The position numbers were made by a program, and so were the translations under genes. From NCBI RefSeq assembly GCF_008710145.1, contig NZ_VYKL01000003.1:1-64000 (forward strand): DNA of 64,000 nt, given 5' to 3'. Numbering within the stretch: the stretch's first letter is position 1; every line of letters begins with the position of its first letter. The notes under the pieces were generated by a model. The model made no database searches. It worked only from the letters and a program-made list of their open reading frames with translations, and was not told the origin of the DNA. Of the stretch, positions 1 through 8,095 are shown in pieces. Origin of the DNA: Niallia endozanthoxylica. GTDB taxonomy: Bacteria > Bacillota > Bacilli > Bacillales > Cytobacillaceae.

Positions 1-105
1 CATGATTCTGACAGGGAGAGTCCCAAACTCGGAAAAGCTGTCAGAAAGAGAGTGTGATTCTGACAGGGGGAGTCCCAAAAATCACAAAGCTGTCAGAAAT
101 ATTGT
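1..105. repeat. 52-bp-period palindromic repeat, two units
   Basis: Two units start at about 4 and 56 (period 52). Each opens GATTCTGACAG and contains a GAGTCCC block. Each closes with CTGTCAGAA, so the ends can pair into a hairpin. The same unit, with the same period, recurs at 18137-18354. There are no unique spacers, so this is not a CRISPR array. The window edge may cut further units. Confidence 0.7.
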
Positions 106-191
106 ATTAAAGTCTGTGTAGAGATATCTGTACGTAAATGACTGTCCAAGGCAAAAGAGTTCTTGAGAGCTATTCTCGAATCTCACAAAAC

Positions 192-238
192 AAAAAGGAA
201 CAACAAGCAAGCTACAGCCTGCCTATTGTTCCTTTTTT
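192..238. terminator. bidirectional terminator after the amidase gene
   Basis: Arms AAAAAGGAACAA (192-203) and TTGTTCCTTTTTT pair around a roughly 23-nt loop. A-run and T-run flanks make it usable on both strands. It lies about 50 bp past the stop of the minus-strand amidase gene. Confidence 0.75.
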
Positions 239-290
239 CGCCTACATAATCATTTGCCCTTCACAGTCCATTGATCAGTATAGGTTCTTT

Positions 291-1757
291 TTACCAAGAA
301 GGAGTAATAGGTGTTTGAATCGTATTGTGCATTTCCAAAATTTCAGCTGCCTCAAACAGGGTATCTTCACGGAACCTTCTTCCTAGCAATTGGACACCTG
401 CTGGAAGTCCGTTCTCGACGGATGTTGGGACAGACATGGCTGGGAATCCAAGCATTGGAATGGCCATCATCGACCACTGGGCAGCCATCACGGATCTCAT
501 TCTTTCAACGCTTGCAATATCCGCATCCTGTTCAAATGCCTGCTCTGCCGATACTGGCATTAATAGAAGTGGATACTTCTCTAAAAACTTCTGTAATTCA
601 GCAATCAGTGTGCCTCTGCGTGCGTAACCGTTCATATATTCAGTTAAACCAGGCTCGGGTCCCCACCAATCTTTTGCTACCGCATAATAATGTTCCGCTG
701 CTTTTTTCATTCCATAGTCGCCAACTTCTTCAACGAGCGGCATGATTTGACGGAACTCCTCCATACATAATAAGTACCAGAGTTTATAGGCTTCCTCAAA
801 GATTGGCACATCGACTTCTTCCACAATATAACCGGCATCACTTAATCTAGCAGCCGCTTCATTCAGTGCTTTATCGACCGCCTCAACCGGTTTCGCAATA
901 TTGGAGCCTTTTAGAAGGCCAACCCGAATTGGTTTTTGCAGCGGCTCACCAAGTAACGGAACAGAAGCATGGATTGGGTCACGAGGGTCAAATGGTGCCA
1001 TCGCTTGAAGCCCTAAACGCAAATCCGCTACAGTTCTTGCTAAAGGACCCTGGGCAAGCATAGTCTGTACGGATAATGGCTGATCCTGGTCTGCTGCCCC
1101 GTACCAGCTTGGGACTCGACCCATCGTTGGACGAAGGCCGAAAATTCCTGTAGCATAAGCGGGATGACGGATGGAACCGCCAATATCGTTTCCATGCGCG
1201 ATTGGCATCATCCCTGAGGCAACAGCAGATGCAGCACCACCGCTTGAGCCTCCAGGTGTTCTTGTTGGATCCCAAGGATTTAATGTAAGCCCATGCACAT
1301 CGTTATTCGTAAACCAGCGATACGAGAAAGCAGGTGAATTATTTCTGCCGACAAAAATGGCTCCTGCCTTACGTAGGTTCGCGACATGCGGTGCATCTTC
1401 AGCAGCTATATTTTCTTTGAAAGCAACAACTCCGTTTGTCGTCGCTTTGCCTTTTTGATCACTATTTATTTTAATGGACATGGGTACTCCGTGGAGAGGT
1501 CCCAATTCTTCCCCGGCTGCAACCGCTTGGTCAGCCCGATCAGCTGCTAGTAGAGCTTCTTCGGCGAATACTTCACCAAGAGCGTTTAGTTTAGGATTCA
1601 TTTCTTCGATTCGGTCTAATGAACTTTGAACGATTTCCCTTGATGAAACTTTTCTTGATTTGATAGCGCTTACCATTTCTGCCGCAGTCCATTGCCAAAG
1701 CTCACGCTGCTGTTCCTTTTCTTTTTCCATCATAGGGAATACAGGTCTTTCACTCAT
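291..1757 (-). CDS. amidase-signature family amidase
   Basis: A 488-aa cytoplasmic amidase that hydrolyses a carboxamide bond; the substrate cannot be read from the sequence. The amidase-signature core is clear: the catalytic lysine lies in SIKINS (about residue 97), the Gly/Ser-rich stretch GGSSGGAASAVASG follows (about 170-183), and the cis-Ser/Ser nucleophile region is DIGGSIRHPA (about 192-201). Length is normal for the family (450-500 aa). There is no signal peptide. The ATG at 1757 is preceded by AGGAGGAATAAAA. It is divergent from a LuxR-type regulator with a 400-bp gap, so that regulator is a plausible controller. A terminator follows at 192-238. The domain is certain, but the substrate could be an amide, a half-amide or an aryl-acylamide. 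Confidence 0.9.
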   Translation of the reverse strand: MSERPVFPMMEKEKEQQRELWQWTAAEMVSAIKSRKVSSREIVQSSLDRIEEMNPKLNALGEVFAEEALLAADRADQAVAAGEELGPLHGVPMSIKINSDQKGKATTNGVVAFKENIAAEDAPHVANLRKAGAIFVGRNNSPAFSYRWFTNNDVHGLTLNPWDPTRTPGGSSGGAASAVASGMMPIAHGNDIGGSIRHPAYATGIFGLRPTMGRVPSWYGAADQDQPLSVQTMLAQGPLARTVADLRLGLQAMAPFDPRDPIHASVPLLGEPLQKPIRVGLLKGSNIAKPVEAVDKALNEAAARLSDAGYIVEEVDVPIFEEAYKLWYLLCMEEFRQIMPLVEEVGDYGMKKAAEHYYAVAKDWWGPEPGLTEYMNGYARRGTLIAELQKFLEKYPLLLMPVSAEQAFEQDADIASVERMRSVMAAQWSMMAIPMLGFPAMSVPTSVENGLPAGVQLLGRRFREDTLFEAAEILEMHNTIQTPITPSW

Positions 1758-1859
1758 TTTTATTCCTCCTCTTAATGAATAGAATATAAAAAATTATCAA
1801 AATATTTAAAAATTGATGAATTAATGTTATTTTATAAAAAAGAGGATGGTTAGTATAGG

Positions 1860-1903
1860 ACTAGAATGAGTGATTTTTCGGTGAAAAAGGTACTAGAATG
1901 AGT
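1860..1903. promoter_or_regulatory. paired 12-bp direct repeat, candidate regulator site
   Basis: ACTAGAATGAGT occurs at 1860-1871 and again at 1892-1903, 32 bp apart (three helical turns), between the divergent amidase and LuxR-type genes. This spacing suits a dimer or tetramer activator. No binding consensus is known to me, so the role is inferred. The rest of the 400-bp gap is A+T-rich with no visible gene. Confidence 0.35.
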
Positions 1904-2162
1904 ACCTCATAGTGCCAAAATAGAAAAGAACAATAGATAGCACCAGTGGAAGGTGGTCAAATTGGCCGGGTTAGCGTCTTCAATACTTTAAACAAAGTCT
2001 TTTAATTATTTTCATTCCTATGATAAAAAATTTCTATCAATCTATTTAGAATTTTAATAGACTAATGTTATTATCTAAAAAGTAAGTATATGACTAGATA
2101 AGCAGTTCTTTAGGTAATAAGTACCCTCGCAGACCTACTAATGTAAGAAAAGGTGGAGAAAC

Positions 2163-3230
2163 ATGACAGCTTTACAAATGAATCTATCTTCAGCTGATTA
2201 TGAAAAAATTACAAGATTAATCCATACATTATCGATGAGCTTTAAGAAGGGAACAACTGAATTACAACATTTATTATCGGAGTACTTTGGATATCATTCA
2301 TCAATATTTTGGAGAATAGATCAGAATGGAAACCTTTCACACCCAATTAACCACCATATTAGTGATAAATTTTTAGAAAATTATGTAGGTCATTTTCAAA
2401 ATCAAGATTATTTACACCCTAGACAGCATTTACATCGATTCCCGAACGAGATTGTCTTACGGTTGGAGGATGTAACCGAGCTGAAGGAATATGAAGCTTC
2501 CGATTATTATAAGGAGTTTATGAAGCAACACAAGTACTATCATGAAATGGTGGTTACCTTTCACTCTCGCAACCAATTTAACGGGGTTCTTGGGATAGCT
2601 AAGACAAAGTCACAAGGAGCTTTCACTGAGAAGGACCGGACGATTTTTCGAACATTGGCCCCGATTATTTCTAACTTGTTGCATTTGGAATCAGCATACG
2701 AAGAACAGCGCAAAGAGAAAGAAATGCTTGAGGCCTTTGCGGATAAAAATCATACTGGGCTTATTTTGCTTGATCAACAGTACCAAGTCATCTATATGAA
2801 CCAGTCAGCCTTTAGAATGTCGAAGGAAGCTTCGACTGCTAAAAATCTTGATCGTTTTATTGAAAGCCTTTTCTTTAGAGCAGGAAATAACTTGGCTGGT
2901 TCTTCGGTACTGCATTTACAGGGCTATACAATCAAGGTCATTGCTCATCACGAACCATTTTTATCAAAAGAAAGCCGTTTTGCAGTGATTATTGAAAAGG
3001 AAGAGAATCAACCGAATGTGATGACAGTGGATCATCAGTTAACAAAGCGGGAGCATGAAATATGCTGCTATTTAAAAAAGGGCTGGACGTATAAACAGAT
3101 TTCCGAAACATTATTTATCAGTGTTCACACGGTCAATAAACATATTAAAAATATCTATCGAAAAATGGATGTCAACAGCCGAGCGGCTTTGCAGGCAAAG
3201 CTGCTGAACGGGCTGGGAGAATCGGTTTGA
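2163..3230 (+). CDS. LuxR-type (GerE HTH) transcriptional regulator with sensory N-terminus
   Basis: A 355-aa one-component regulator. The C-terminal 60 residues (about 290-350) form a LuxR/GerE helix-turn-helix: LTKREHEICCYLKKGWTYKQ, then ISETLFISVHTVNKHIKNIY. The N-terminal 280 residues look like a GAF-like domain (about 10-175) and a PAS-like segment (about 190-275, containing LILLDQQYQVIYMNQSA). No receiver domain is present, so it probably senses a small molecule rather than a phosphorylation signal. The ATG follows AAGGTGGAGAAAC. Its position between the divergent amidase and the downstream dipeptidase suggests it controls one or both. The ligand is unknown. Confidence 0.85.
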   Translation: MTALQMNLSSADYEKITRLIHTLSMSFKKGTTELQHLLSEYFGYHSSIFWRIDQNGNLSHPINHHISDKFLENYVGHFQNQDYLHPRQHLHRFPNEIVLRLEDVTELKEYEASDYYKEFMKQHKYYHEMVVTFHSRNQFNGVLGIAKTKSQGAFTEKDRTIFRTLAPIISNLLHLESAYEEQRKEKEMLEAFADKNHTGLILLDQQYQVIYMNQSAFRMSKEASTAKNLDRFIESLFFRAGNNLAGSSVLHLQGYTIKVIAHHEPFLSKESRFAVIIEKEENQPNVMTVDHQLTKREHEICCYLKKGWTYKQISETLFISVHTVNKHIKNIYRKMDVNSRAALQAKLLNGLGESV

Positions 3231-3315
3231 GGCTAGGCACGATTAGGTAAATAGGGAAGTAAAAGACAATTGGTAAATGTATGTTAATCAAGCGCCAAGC
3301 TGTCTTATGAGTAAC

Positions 3316-3351
3316 ATGGTCACGGGTCGCAGAACTCAAACTCGTGACCAT
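3316..3351. repeat. intergenic hairpin
   Basis: ATGGTCACG (3316-3324) pairs with CGTGACCAT (3343-3351). No T-run follows, so it is not an obvious terminator. Similar GTGACC-rich hairpins occur elsewhere in the window near 37780 and 56270. Confidence 0.4.
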
Positions 3352-3499
3352 TAACTGTACGAATCGGTCGGAAATGTAATAATTTTCAGCACGAAAACGG
3401 AATTGATTATCTATTCTTATTCATCTAGTATAAAATTTATAGTTTGAATTTTTGGAAAAAGAGGAGTTCAAGCTTACCAAGAATATGGTGGGGATGAAA

Positions 3500-4702
3500 A
3501 TGACTACAAAATTATATAATGAATATCAATCATTTCAATACTTAACACCAGGAAAACACTATAGGGCTTTTGAACTTCCAGGTTCAGAGCGTTATCAAAG
3601 CACAATGAATATTGAATTAACACAATCACAAGAACGATTTTATGAAACCATTTTAAAATATTATCCTATTGTTTCATTACGCGACCATGGGTTTGTTGTA
3701 CCAAAGAATCCTGAAGACATCATTCCATATTGCCGCCAGCTTCATACGGAATTTGATTATCAAGGCCTGAGTCAATCCGGCGCTGATGTTATCTTCGAGA
3801 ATTTTATGGATGGAATTTCAATTGTTACTTCTCAAAATGGACTGAAATGGAATGATGTCATTTTAACATTAGGCATTCGTTTCAGTGACATTGCTAAGCA
3901 AGATACAGTCTATATAGCCAAAACCTATGAAGACTTATTTGAAGCCAAAAGAACAAACCGAATCGCTATTTTGCCTTCATTAGAAGCAGCCAGTATTTTA
4001 GAAAATGAAGTGGACCGAGTTGACGTTCTTTACGGACTTGGCGTTCGTTGCATGGGTATTACATACAATGAAGCCAACACCTTAGGTTCAGGATTAACAG
4101 AAAAAAGAGATGCTGGCTTAACGAAATTCGGCAGAAAAGTGGTAGAACGAATGAACAGTCTTGGCATGGTCATAGATATTTCTCATTGTGGAGATCAAAC
4201 GAGTTTAGATGTTATTGAAGCAAGTGCGCAGCCGGTTATGATTACACATGCAGGAGCAAGGAAGATATGGGATTCTCCAAGAATGAAATCGGATGAAGTC
4301 CTGCAAGCCTGTGCGGAAAAAGGGGGAATCATTGGTGTTTGCGCCGCCCCAAATACCACTCTATCGATGAGAAATCCGAATGAACATTCCATCGATTCGG
4401 TGATGGAGCATCTGGAGTATATGATTGATTTAGTAGGAATCGATCATGTCGGATTAGGCCCGGATACCTTTTTCGGTGACCATGTGGCTTTACAAAATGC
4501 GTTCGACCAGATGTTATCGCTGCATGAATCTCATGGAAATGATGAGTATGAAAGCTCTCCTTTTGTAAAAGGATTAGAAAATCCATCAGAAGCGACGAAA
4601 AATATGATTAGATGGCTGATTCAGAAGGATTATAAAATACAAGATTTGGAGAAAATCTCAGGGGGCAATGCGCTAAGAGTCTTGAAGCAGATATTAAACT
4701 AG
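3500..4702 (+). CDS. membrane dipeptidase-like amidohydrolase (peptidase M19 type)
   Basis: About 400 aa, zinc-dependent dipeptidase/amidohydrolase fold. The TIM-barrel metal sites seen are the Glu of SLEAAS, the His of VIDISHCGD and the His of VMITHAGAR, followed by DHVGLGPDTF, all typical of M19. The usual N-terminal HxD metal motif is not obvious; the equivalent stretch reads SLRDHGFVVP, so the first metal site may be altered. I place the start at ATG 3500, because GGTGGGG lies 6 nt upstream. An in-frame TTG at 3452 would add 16 residues but has no site. The gene follows the LuxR regulator and ends in a strong terminator. The substrate could be a dipeptide or another N-acyl amino acid. Confidence 0.8.
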   Translation: MTTKLYNEYQSFQYLTPGKHYRAFELPGSERYQSTMNIELTQSQERFYETILKYYPIVSLRDHGFVVPKNPEDIIPYCRQLHTEFDYQGLSQSGADVIFENFMDGISIVTSQNGLKWNDVILTLGIRFSDIAKQDTVYIAKTYEDLFEAKRTNRIAILPSLEAASILENEVDRVDVLYGLGVRCMGITYNEANTLGSGLTEKRDAGLTKFGRKVVERMNSLGMVIDISHCGDQTSLDVIEASAQPVMITHAGARKIWDSPRMKSDEVLQACAEKGGIIGVCAAPNTTLSMRNPNEHSIDSVMEHLEYMIDLVGIDHVGLGPDTFFGDHVALQNAFDQMLSLHESHGNDEYESSPFVKGLENPSEATKNMIRWLIQKDYKIQDLEKISGGNALRVLKQILN

Positions 4703-4752
4703 GATATTTCTTCCTAATATGAAACAAGCATTCATTAGGCACAATCATCAAT

Positions 4753-4800
4753 CAAAAACGATTCTATTGTTTTTAGGTAAAAGCAATAGAATCGTTTTTG
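4753..4800. terminator. bidirectional terminator between convergent genes
   Basis: A perfect 17-bp stem (CAAAAACGATTCTATTG with its complement at 4784-4800) with a 14-nt loop. T-runs lie on both sides. It serves the dipeptidase gene and the converging GntR gene. Confidence 0.85.
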
Positions 4801-4836
4801 GTTGGCAATAAAGTACATTAACAGAAAAAACAAAGG

Positions 4837-5493
4837 TTAATAAAAGTCCTTTTCCAATGCATTCATAATTAATTGACGTGTACCGTCAAAATGATGGATT
4901 AATAATTGAATGAGTTCTTCTACCTTTTTTTCTTCTATTAAATCCAGCATTTTATAATGTTGAATCTGACTTGTTTTGGAAAATCCCTCCTCATTCGTAT
5001 AAATATGCAGGTATGGATTAACTGAGTCCCAAACATTTTCAATGGTGCTATAGAGCTTTGGAGAATTCGCATACTGATAGATTTGCAGATGAAAGGTTCT
5101 GTTTAATTGCTGCCATTGACTGTTCGAGATAGAATGGTGATCCATGTGTTTAAGGATTAAACGTAAACTTTGCACATCTACCGGTCTGATATGGGGTACA
5201 GCCCATTCTAAAGCAAGTGATTCTAGCTTTTCGCGAATGGTAAATAGCTGCATCACTTCGAGCTTCGATAATTTAGGAATCGAAATGTATCGCTGTTCTA
5301 CCTTAAGGAAGTTTTCTGCTTGCAACCTTCGTATGGCCTCTCTGACAGGCGTTGTACTGACTCCAAACTTATCAGCCATTTCTCTTAACGTTATTTTTGC
5401 ACCTGGAGCAATCTCCCCCAAACTAATTTCATCCCGAAGCAGTTGATAGATTTGATTGTTAATCGATGGTACTTTCTTTATCATTTTTTTCAT
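4837..5493 (-). CDS. GntR-family (FCD subfamily) transcriptional regulator
   Basis: A 218-aa repressor-type regulator. The N-terminal winged helix (about 8-70) contains EISLGEIAPGAKITLREMAD and GVSTTPVREAIRRL, diagnostic of GntR. The C-terminal helical FCD domain (about 80-205) usually binds a carboxylate with a metal. The ATG at 5493 has TAGGTGG 5 nt upstream; a GTG three codons earlier overlaps that site and is less likely. A palindrome TTTGTGATCACAAA sits immediately upstream (5515-5528), and a second copy lies before the divergent Crp-family gene. Both autoregulation and control of that neighbour are therefore likely. The effector is unknown. Confidence 0.88.
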   Translation of the reverse strand: MKKMIKKVPSINNQIYQLLRDEISLGEIAPGAKITLREMADKFGVSTTPVREAIRRLQAENFLKVEQRYISIPKLSKLEVMQLFTIREKLESLALEWAVPHIRPVDVQSLRLILKHMDHHSISNSQWQQLNRTFHLQIYQYANSPKLYSTIENVWDSVNPYLHIYTNEEGFSKTSQIQHYKMLDLIEEKKVEELIQLLIHHFDGTRQLIMNALEKDFY

Positions 5494-5514
5494 TGTGCCC
5501 ACCTACTGTTGTGT

Positions 5515-5528
5515 TTTGTGATCACAAA
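5515..5528. promoter_or_regulatory. GntR-type operator 1
   Basis: Perfect 14-bp palindrome TTTGTGATCACAAA, 22 bp upstream of the GntR start. Its GTGATCAC core is repeated at 5739-5746 in the same divergent region. This fits a dimeric FCD-GntR operator (inference). Confidence 0.6.
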
Positions 5529-5735
5529 TGTCATTTCGTTCCTATTATGACATTGTAATGGGGAAAAGATATGTCTATAAATTTAGAATATTATAAATTA
5601 ATAGTTCAATTATAACAGAAACTACTATATAATTATAAAAAAGATTGATAATATACAAAGAAAATTCTATACAAGAAAAATATAGTTTAGTTTCTGCTCT
5701 AGTTGTTATTTTTACTAAAGCTTTTAAATCGCATA

Positions 5736-5746
5736 TTTGTGATCAC
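5736..5746. promoter_or_regulatory. GntR-type operator 2
   Basis: TTTGTGATCAC shares the GTGATCAC core and left arm with the site at 5515-5528. It lies 48 bp upstream of the Crp-family start, where bound repressor would block transcription. Confidence 0.55.
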
Positions 5747-5793
5747 GTATCACTATTGAGGCATAAAGGATCATATAGGGAAGGGGAAATCAT

Positions 5794-6429
5794 ATGATAA
5801 CAGAATTCATTCAAACAAATTCTCTAAAATGGGATCGATTTCTATCACATGGGAAACGTATCTTCTTGAAAAAGGACTCAACCATCTATAATCAAGGAGA
5901 TATGTTGGATGGGGTCTATTGGGTTGAAAAGGGGCTTGTTCAAATTAAATCCAGTTCAAATCAGGGGAATGTGAAGAATATTAATATGATTGGTTCAGGA
6001 AACTTTTTCGGTGAATTTGCTTTAATTAACGCCCCAGCTATTACCACCGCGATAACATTAGAAGATTCGGTCGTTTACTATTTCACTGTTCAGGACATTA
6101 AATCATTATTTAGAGATTTTGATGAGTCCATCATGATTATTTTGAATTCCCTCTTACACAAAATGGCCAAAATGACAGAAACAAGTTTTTTGGAAACAGC
6201 TGAGCAGCAAATCGCCTATACTCTGTTGGAACTTAGCGAGCATTATCATGATCATCGAATCGCTATTAAACAAAAGGAATTATCAGAACATACGGGGCTT
6301 ACAAGAATGACCTTGAATAAGGTTCTAAAAAAATGGAACCATTCTGGAATTATTGAGACGGAAAATAAAGTTATTACCATTAAAAATAAACGAGCTCTCG
6401 ATGGATATAGTAGGATGAATGCCATCTAG
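5794..6429 (+). CDS. Crp/Fnr-family transcriptional regulator
   Basis: A 211-aa regulator. The cyclic-nucleotide-binding-like beta-roll spans about 15-120 (IYNQGDMLDGVYWVEKGLVQ, then GSGNFFGEFALINAP). A long dimer helix and a winged HTH (about 150-205; KQKELSEHTGLTRMTLNKVL) follow. The protein contains no cysteine, so it cannot carry an FNR-type iron-sulfur cluster. The cNMP pocket arginine is also not evident, since the loop reads NAPAITTAIT. The effector is therefore unclear. The ATG follows AAGGGGAAATCAT. A GntR-type operator lies upstream and a TRAP transporter lies downstream, which suggests a two-step cascade. Confidence 0.88.
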   Translation: MITEFIQTNSLKWDRFLSHGKRIFLKKDSTIYNQGDMLDGVYWVEKGLVQIKSSSNQGNVKNINMIGSGNFFGEFALINAPAITTAITLEDSVVYYFTVQDIKSLFRDFDESIMIILNSLLHKMAKMTETSFLETAEQQIAYTLLELSEHYHDHRIAIKQKELSEHTGLTRMTLNKVLKKWNHSGIIETENKVITIKNKRALDGYSRMNAI

Positions 6430-6464
6430 ATATGTCCTTTTTAATATTTCGACATATACTAGTG

Positions 6465-6574
6465 GATATTTGACTCATTTAAGCGATATGGTCATGAAAC
6501 GGGAGGAGAAACCGAGTTTTCTCCTCCCATTTCATGACCATATCGCAACCTTTCACACGGATGAGTCAACTATC
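6465..6574. repeat. decayed relative of the 198-bp palindromic element
   Basis: Inner ends TTGACTCAT (6470-6478) and ATGAGTCAA (6561-6569) face each other. They enclose a long hairpin (GATATGGTCATGAAA against TTTCATGACCATATC) and the remnant AACCTTTCACACGGATGAGTCA. The outer terminal repeats and the second hairpin of the intact 198-bp copies are missing. No target duplication is visible. Confidence 0.65.
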
Positions 6575-6720
6575 TAACGGAAGAACCATGTTTACTACCC
6601 GTACATGATAGAAAAGAAATTCCTCTGTCAATGTAATAAGTTGGAGTTATATAGCAAATGATCAAGATAAATATTCTAAATATTGAATATAATTACAAGA
6701 TTCTTTAAAATAATTCAAAA

Positions 6721-6738
6721 ATGTAAACTATTTTACAT
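6721..6738. promoter_or_regulatory. Crp-like palindrome upstream of the TRAP operon
   Basis: ATGTAAACTATTTTACAT is a perfect palindrome (7-bp arms, 4-bp spacer), a layout used by Crp/Fnr-family regulators. A possible -10 (TATAGT, 6745-6750) follows closely, so the site would overlap the -35. The neighbouring Crp-family protein is the natural candidate ligand. Confidence 0.5.
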
Positions 6739-6850
6739 CATTACTATAGTAATAACGTTAAAATTAAGAATAAACAATGAATAACGACGATACAGGAGGC
6801 GGTAGTACACAAGAAAAGTAACACAAAAAACGGGTGAGTTATTCATTTTT

Positions 6851-7037
6851 AACTTCATTCAGTATTCATCCTACACTTCTATAAGTGGGGGATGAATACA
6901 AAAAGCTCTCCGATTCAGTGGGGTTCAAACTCCGGCTGAATGAAGTTAAGCCTCCGGCGGATGCCTCGGATTTTTTAAGGTAATTTATCGAGCGAGCTCG
7001 ATAAAAATCCGGGCGCAAATTCGACGGGGCGAATTTG
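6851..7037. other. highly structured leader or IS200/IS605-like palindromic remnant
   Basis: Nested and serial inverted repeats fill this stretch. AACTTCATTCAG (6851-6862) pairs with 6936-6947 and encloses GTATTCATCC/GGATGAATAC (6862-6899). A CGGATTTTT/AAAAATCCG stem then encloses TTTATCGAGC/GCTCGATAAA. Last comes CAAATTCG/CGAATTTG (7016-7037). G+C is higher than the flanks. The region would be the 5' leader of the TRAP operon. The CACTTATAGAAGTG-like hairpin on the minus strand resembles ends of IS200/IS605-type elements, but no tnpA or tnpB is present. I cannot tell a regulatory RNA from a transposon relic. Confidence 0.45.
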
Positions 7038-7075
7038 ATTATTACATGAAAAGAAACAGAGGGGGTCATTAGATT

Positions 7076-8080
7076 ATGAAAAAGTTATTTAGCAGATTGG
7101 CCGTAGTATCAGCAGTATGTATGCTTGCAGCATGTTCTTCCAATTCGTCCTCTTCGTCATCAGAGAGTTCCGGCGGTTCCGGCGATGCGATCACGATTAA
7201 TGCAGTAAGCTTCTTAGCAAAGGATGATCCATTAATCGAGCCTGTCAATGAATATATTAAATTAGTGGAAGAAAAGTCAGACGGACAGATTACAATTAAT
7301 TGGCGCGGCGGAGCAGATATCATTCCTGTGGGTGAACAGGCAAATGCTGTGCAAACGGGTGTTATTGACATGGTTTTTGGCCATACAGGTCAATATGAAT
7401 CACAAAACCGTGCTGTACAAGCGATGCCGTTATCTAAATTACAGCCTTGGGAAGAAAGAGAAAATGGATTTTATGAGGCAATGCTAGAAGAACATAAAGA
7501 AATCGACATGATTTACATTGGCCGTTGGTTAAATACCTCGCCGCAAATTTGGTTGAATAAGCCAATTGAAAGCTTAGCGGATTTAAAGGGTACAAAAATT
7601 AGAGCAACAGGAAATTATACAAGATTCTTCGAAAGTCTAGGAATTAATGCTGTTATGATTGATCCAAGTGAAGTGTATACATCCTTACAAACTGGTGTAG
7701 TAGAAGGCTTTGTATTTGGCGGTATCAGCGGTCCGCATAAAAACGGATGGACAGATTCAACTAAGTATGTACTAGATCATCCATTCTGGAACTCTAATAC
7801 TTCAATCGTAATGAACCCTGATAAATGGGATGGTCTTTCTGAGGAAAATCAGCAAGCACTTATAGCAGCAGTGGAAGAGTTTGAACGTTATATGGTAGAT
7901 TTCCATACGAAAGCAGAAGAGAAAGAAAGAGAAGTATTAGCAGAGGCTGATGTAGAGTTCATTACATTACCTGAGGCAGATGCTAAGGAACTAACAGATA
8001 AAGCTTATGATGTGGAGTGGGATTATTTAAAAACAGAAATTCCTGATGAGGTGGATAACCTGCGCAAATTAAGCGAATAA
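7076..8080 (+). CDS. TRAP transporter substrate-binding lipoprotein, DctP type
   Basis: A 334-aa extracytoplasmic solute receptor. It starts with a lipoprotein signal (MKKLFSRLAVVSAVCMLAAC; lipobox LAAC, lipidated Cys20) and a Ser-rich linker. The DctP fold follows, with the family signature around residues 155-225 (LADLKGTKIRATGNYTRFFE, then PSEVYTSLQTGVVEGF). The conserved Arg in KIRATG normally binds the ligand carboxylate. The receptor would deliver an organic acid to the DctQ and DctM subunits encoded next. The ATG is preceded by GAGGGGG. This is the first gene of a three-gene operon that ends in a terminator at 9964. The substrate is not deducible. Confidence 0.92.
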   Translation: MKKLFSRLAVVSAVCMLAACSSNSSSSSSESSGGSGDAITINAVSFLAKDDPLIEPVNEYIKLVEEKSDGQITINWRGGADIIPVGEQANAVQTGVIDMVFGHTGQYESQNRAVQAMPLSKLQPWEERENGFYEAMLEEHKEIDMIYIGRWLNTSPQIWLNKPIESLADLKGTKIRATGNYTRFFESLGINAVMIDPSEVYTSLQTGVVEGFVFGGISGPHKNGWTDSTKYVLDHPFWNSNTSIVMNPDKWDGLSEENQQALIAAVEEFERYMVDFHTKAEEKEREVLAEADVEFITLPEADAKELTDKAYDVEWDYLKTEIPDEVDNLRKLSE

Positions 8081-8095
8081 AGGGTGTGTGAGCCA

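Noticed and set aside
138-386. Plus-strand frame over the amidase 3' end
   Set aside because: It crosses the terminator at 192-238 and overlaps the amidase gene on the opposite strand without any conserved motif.
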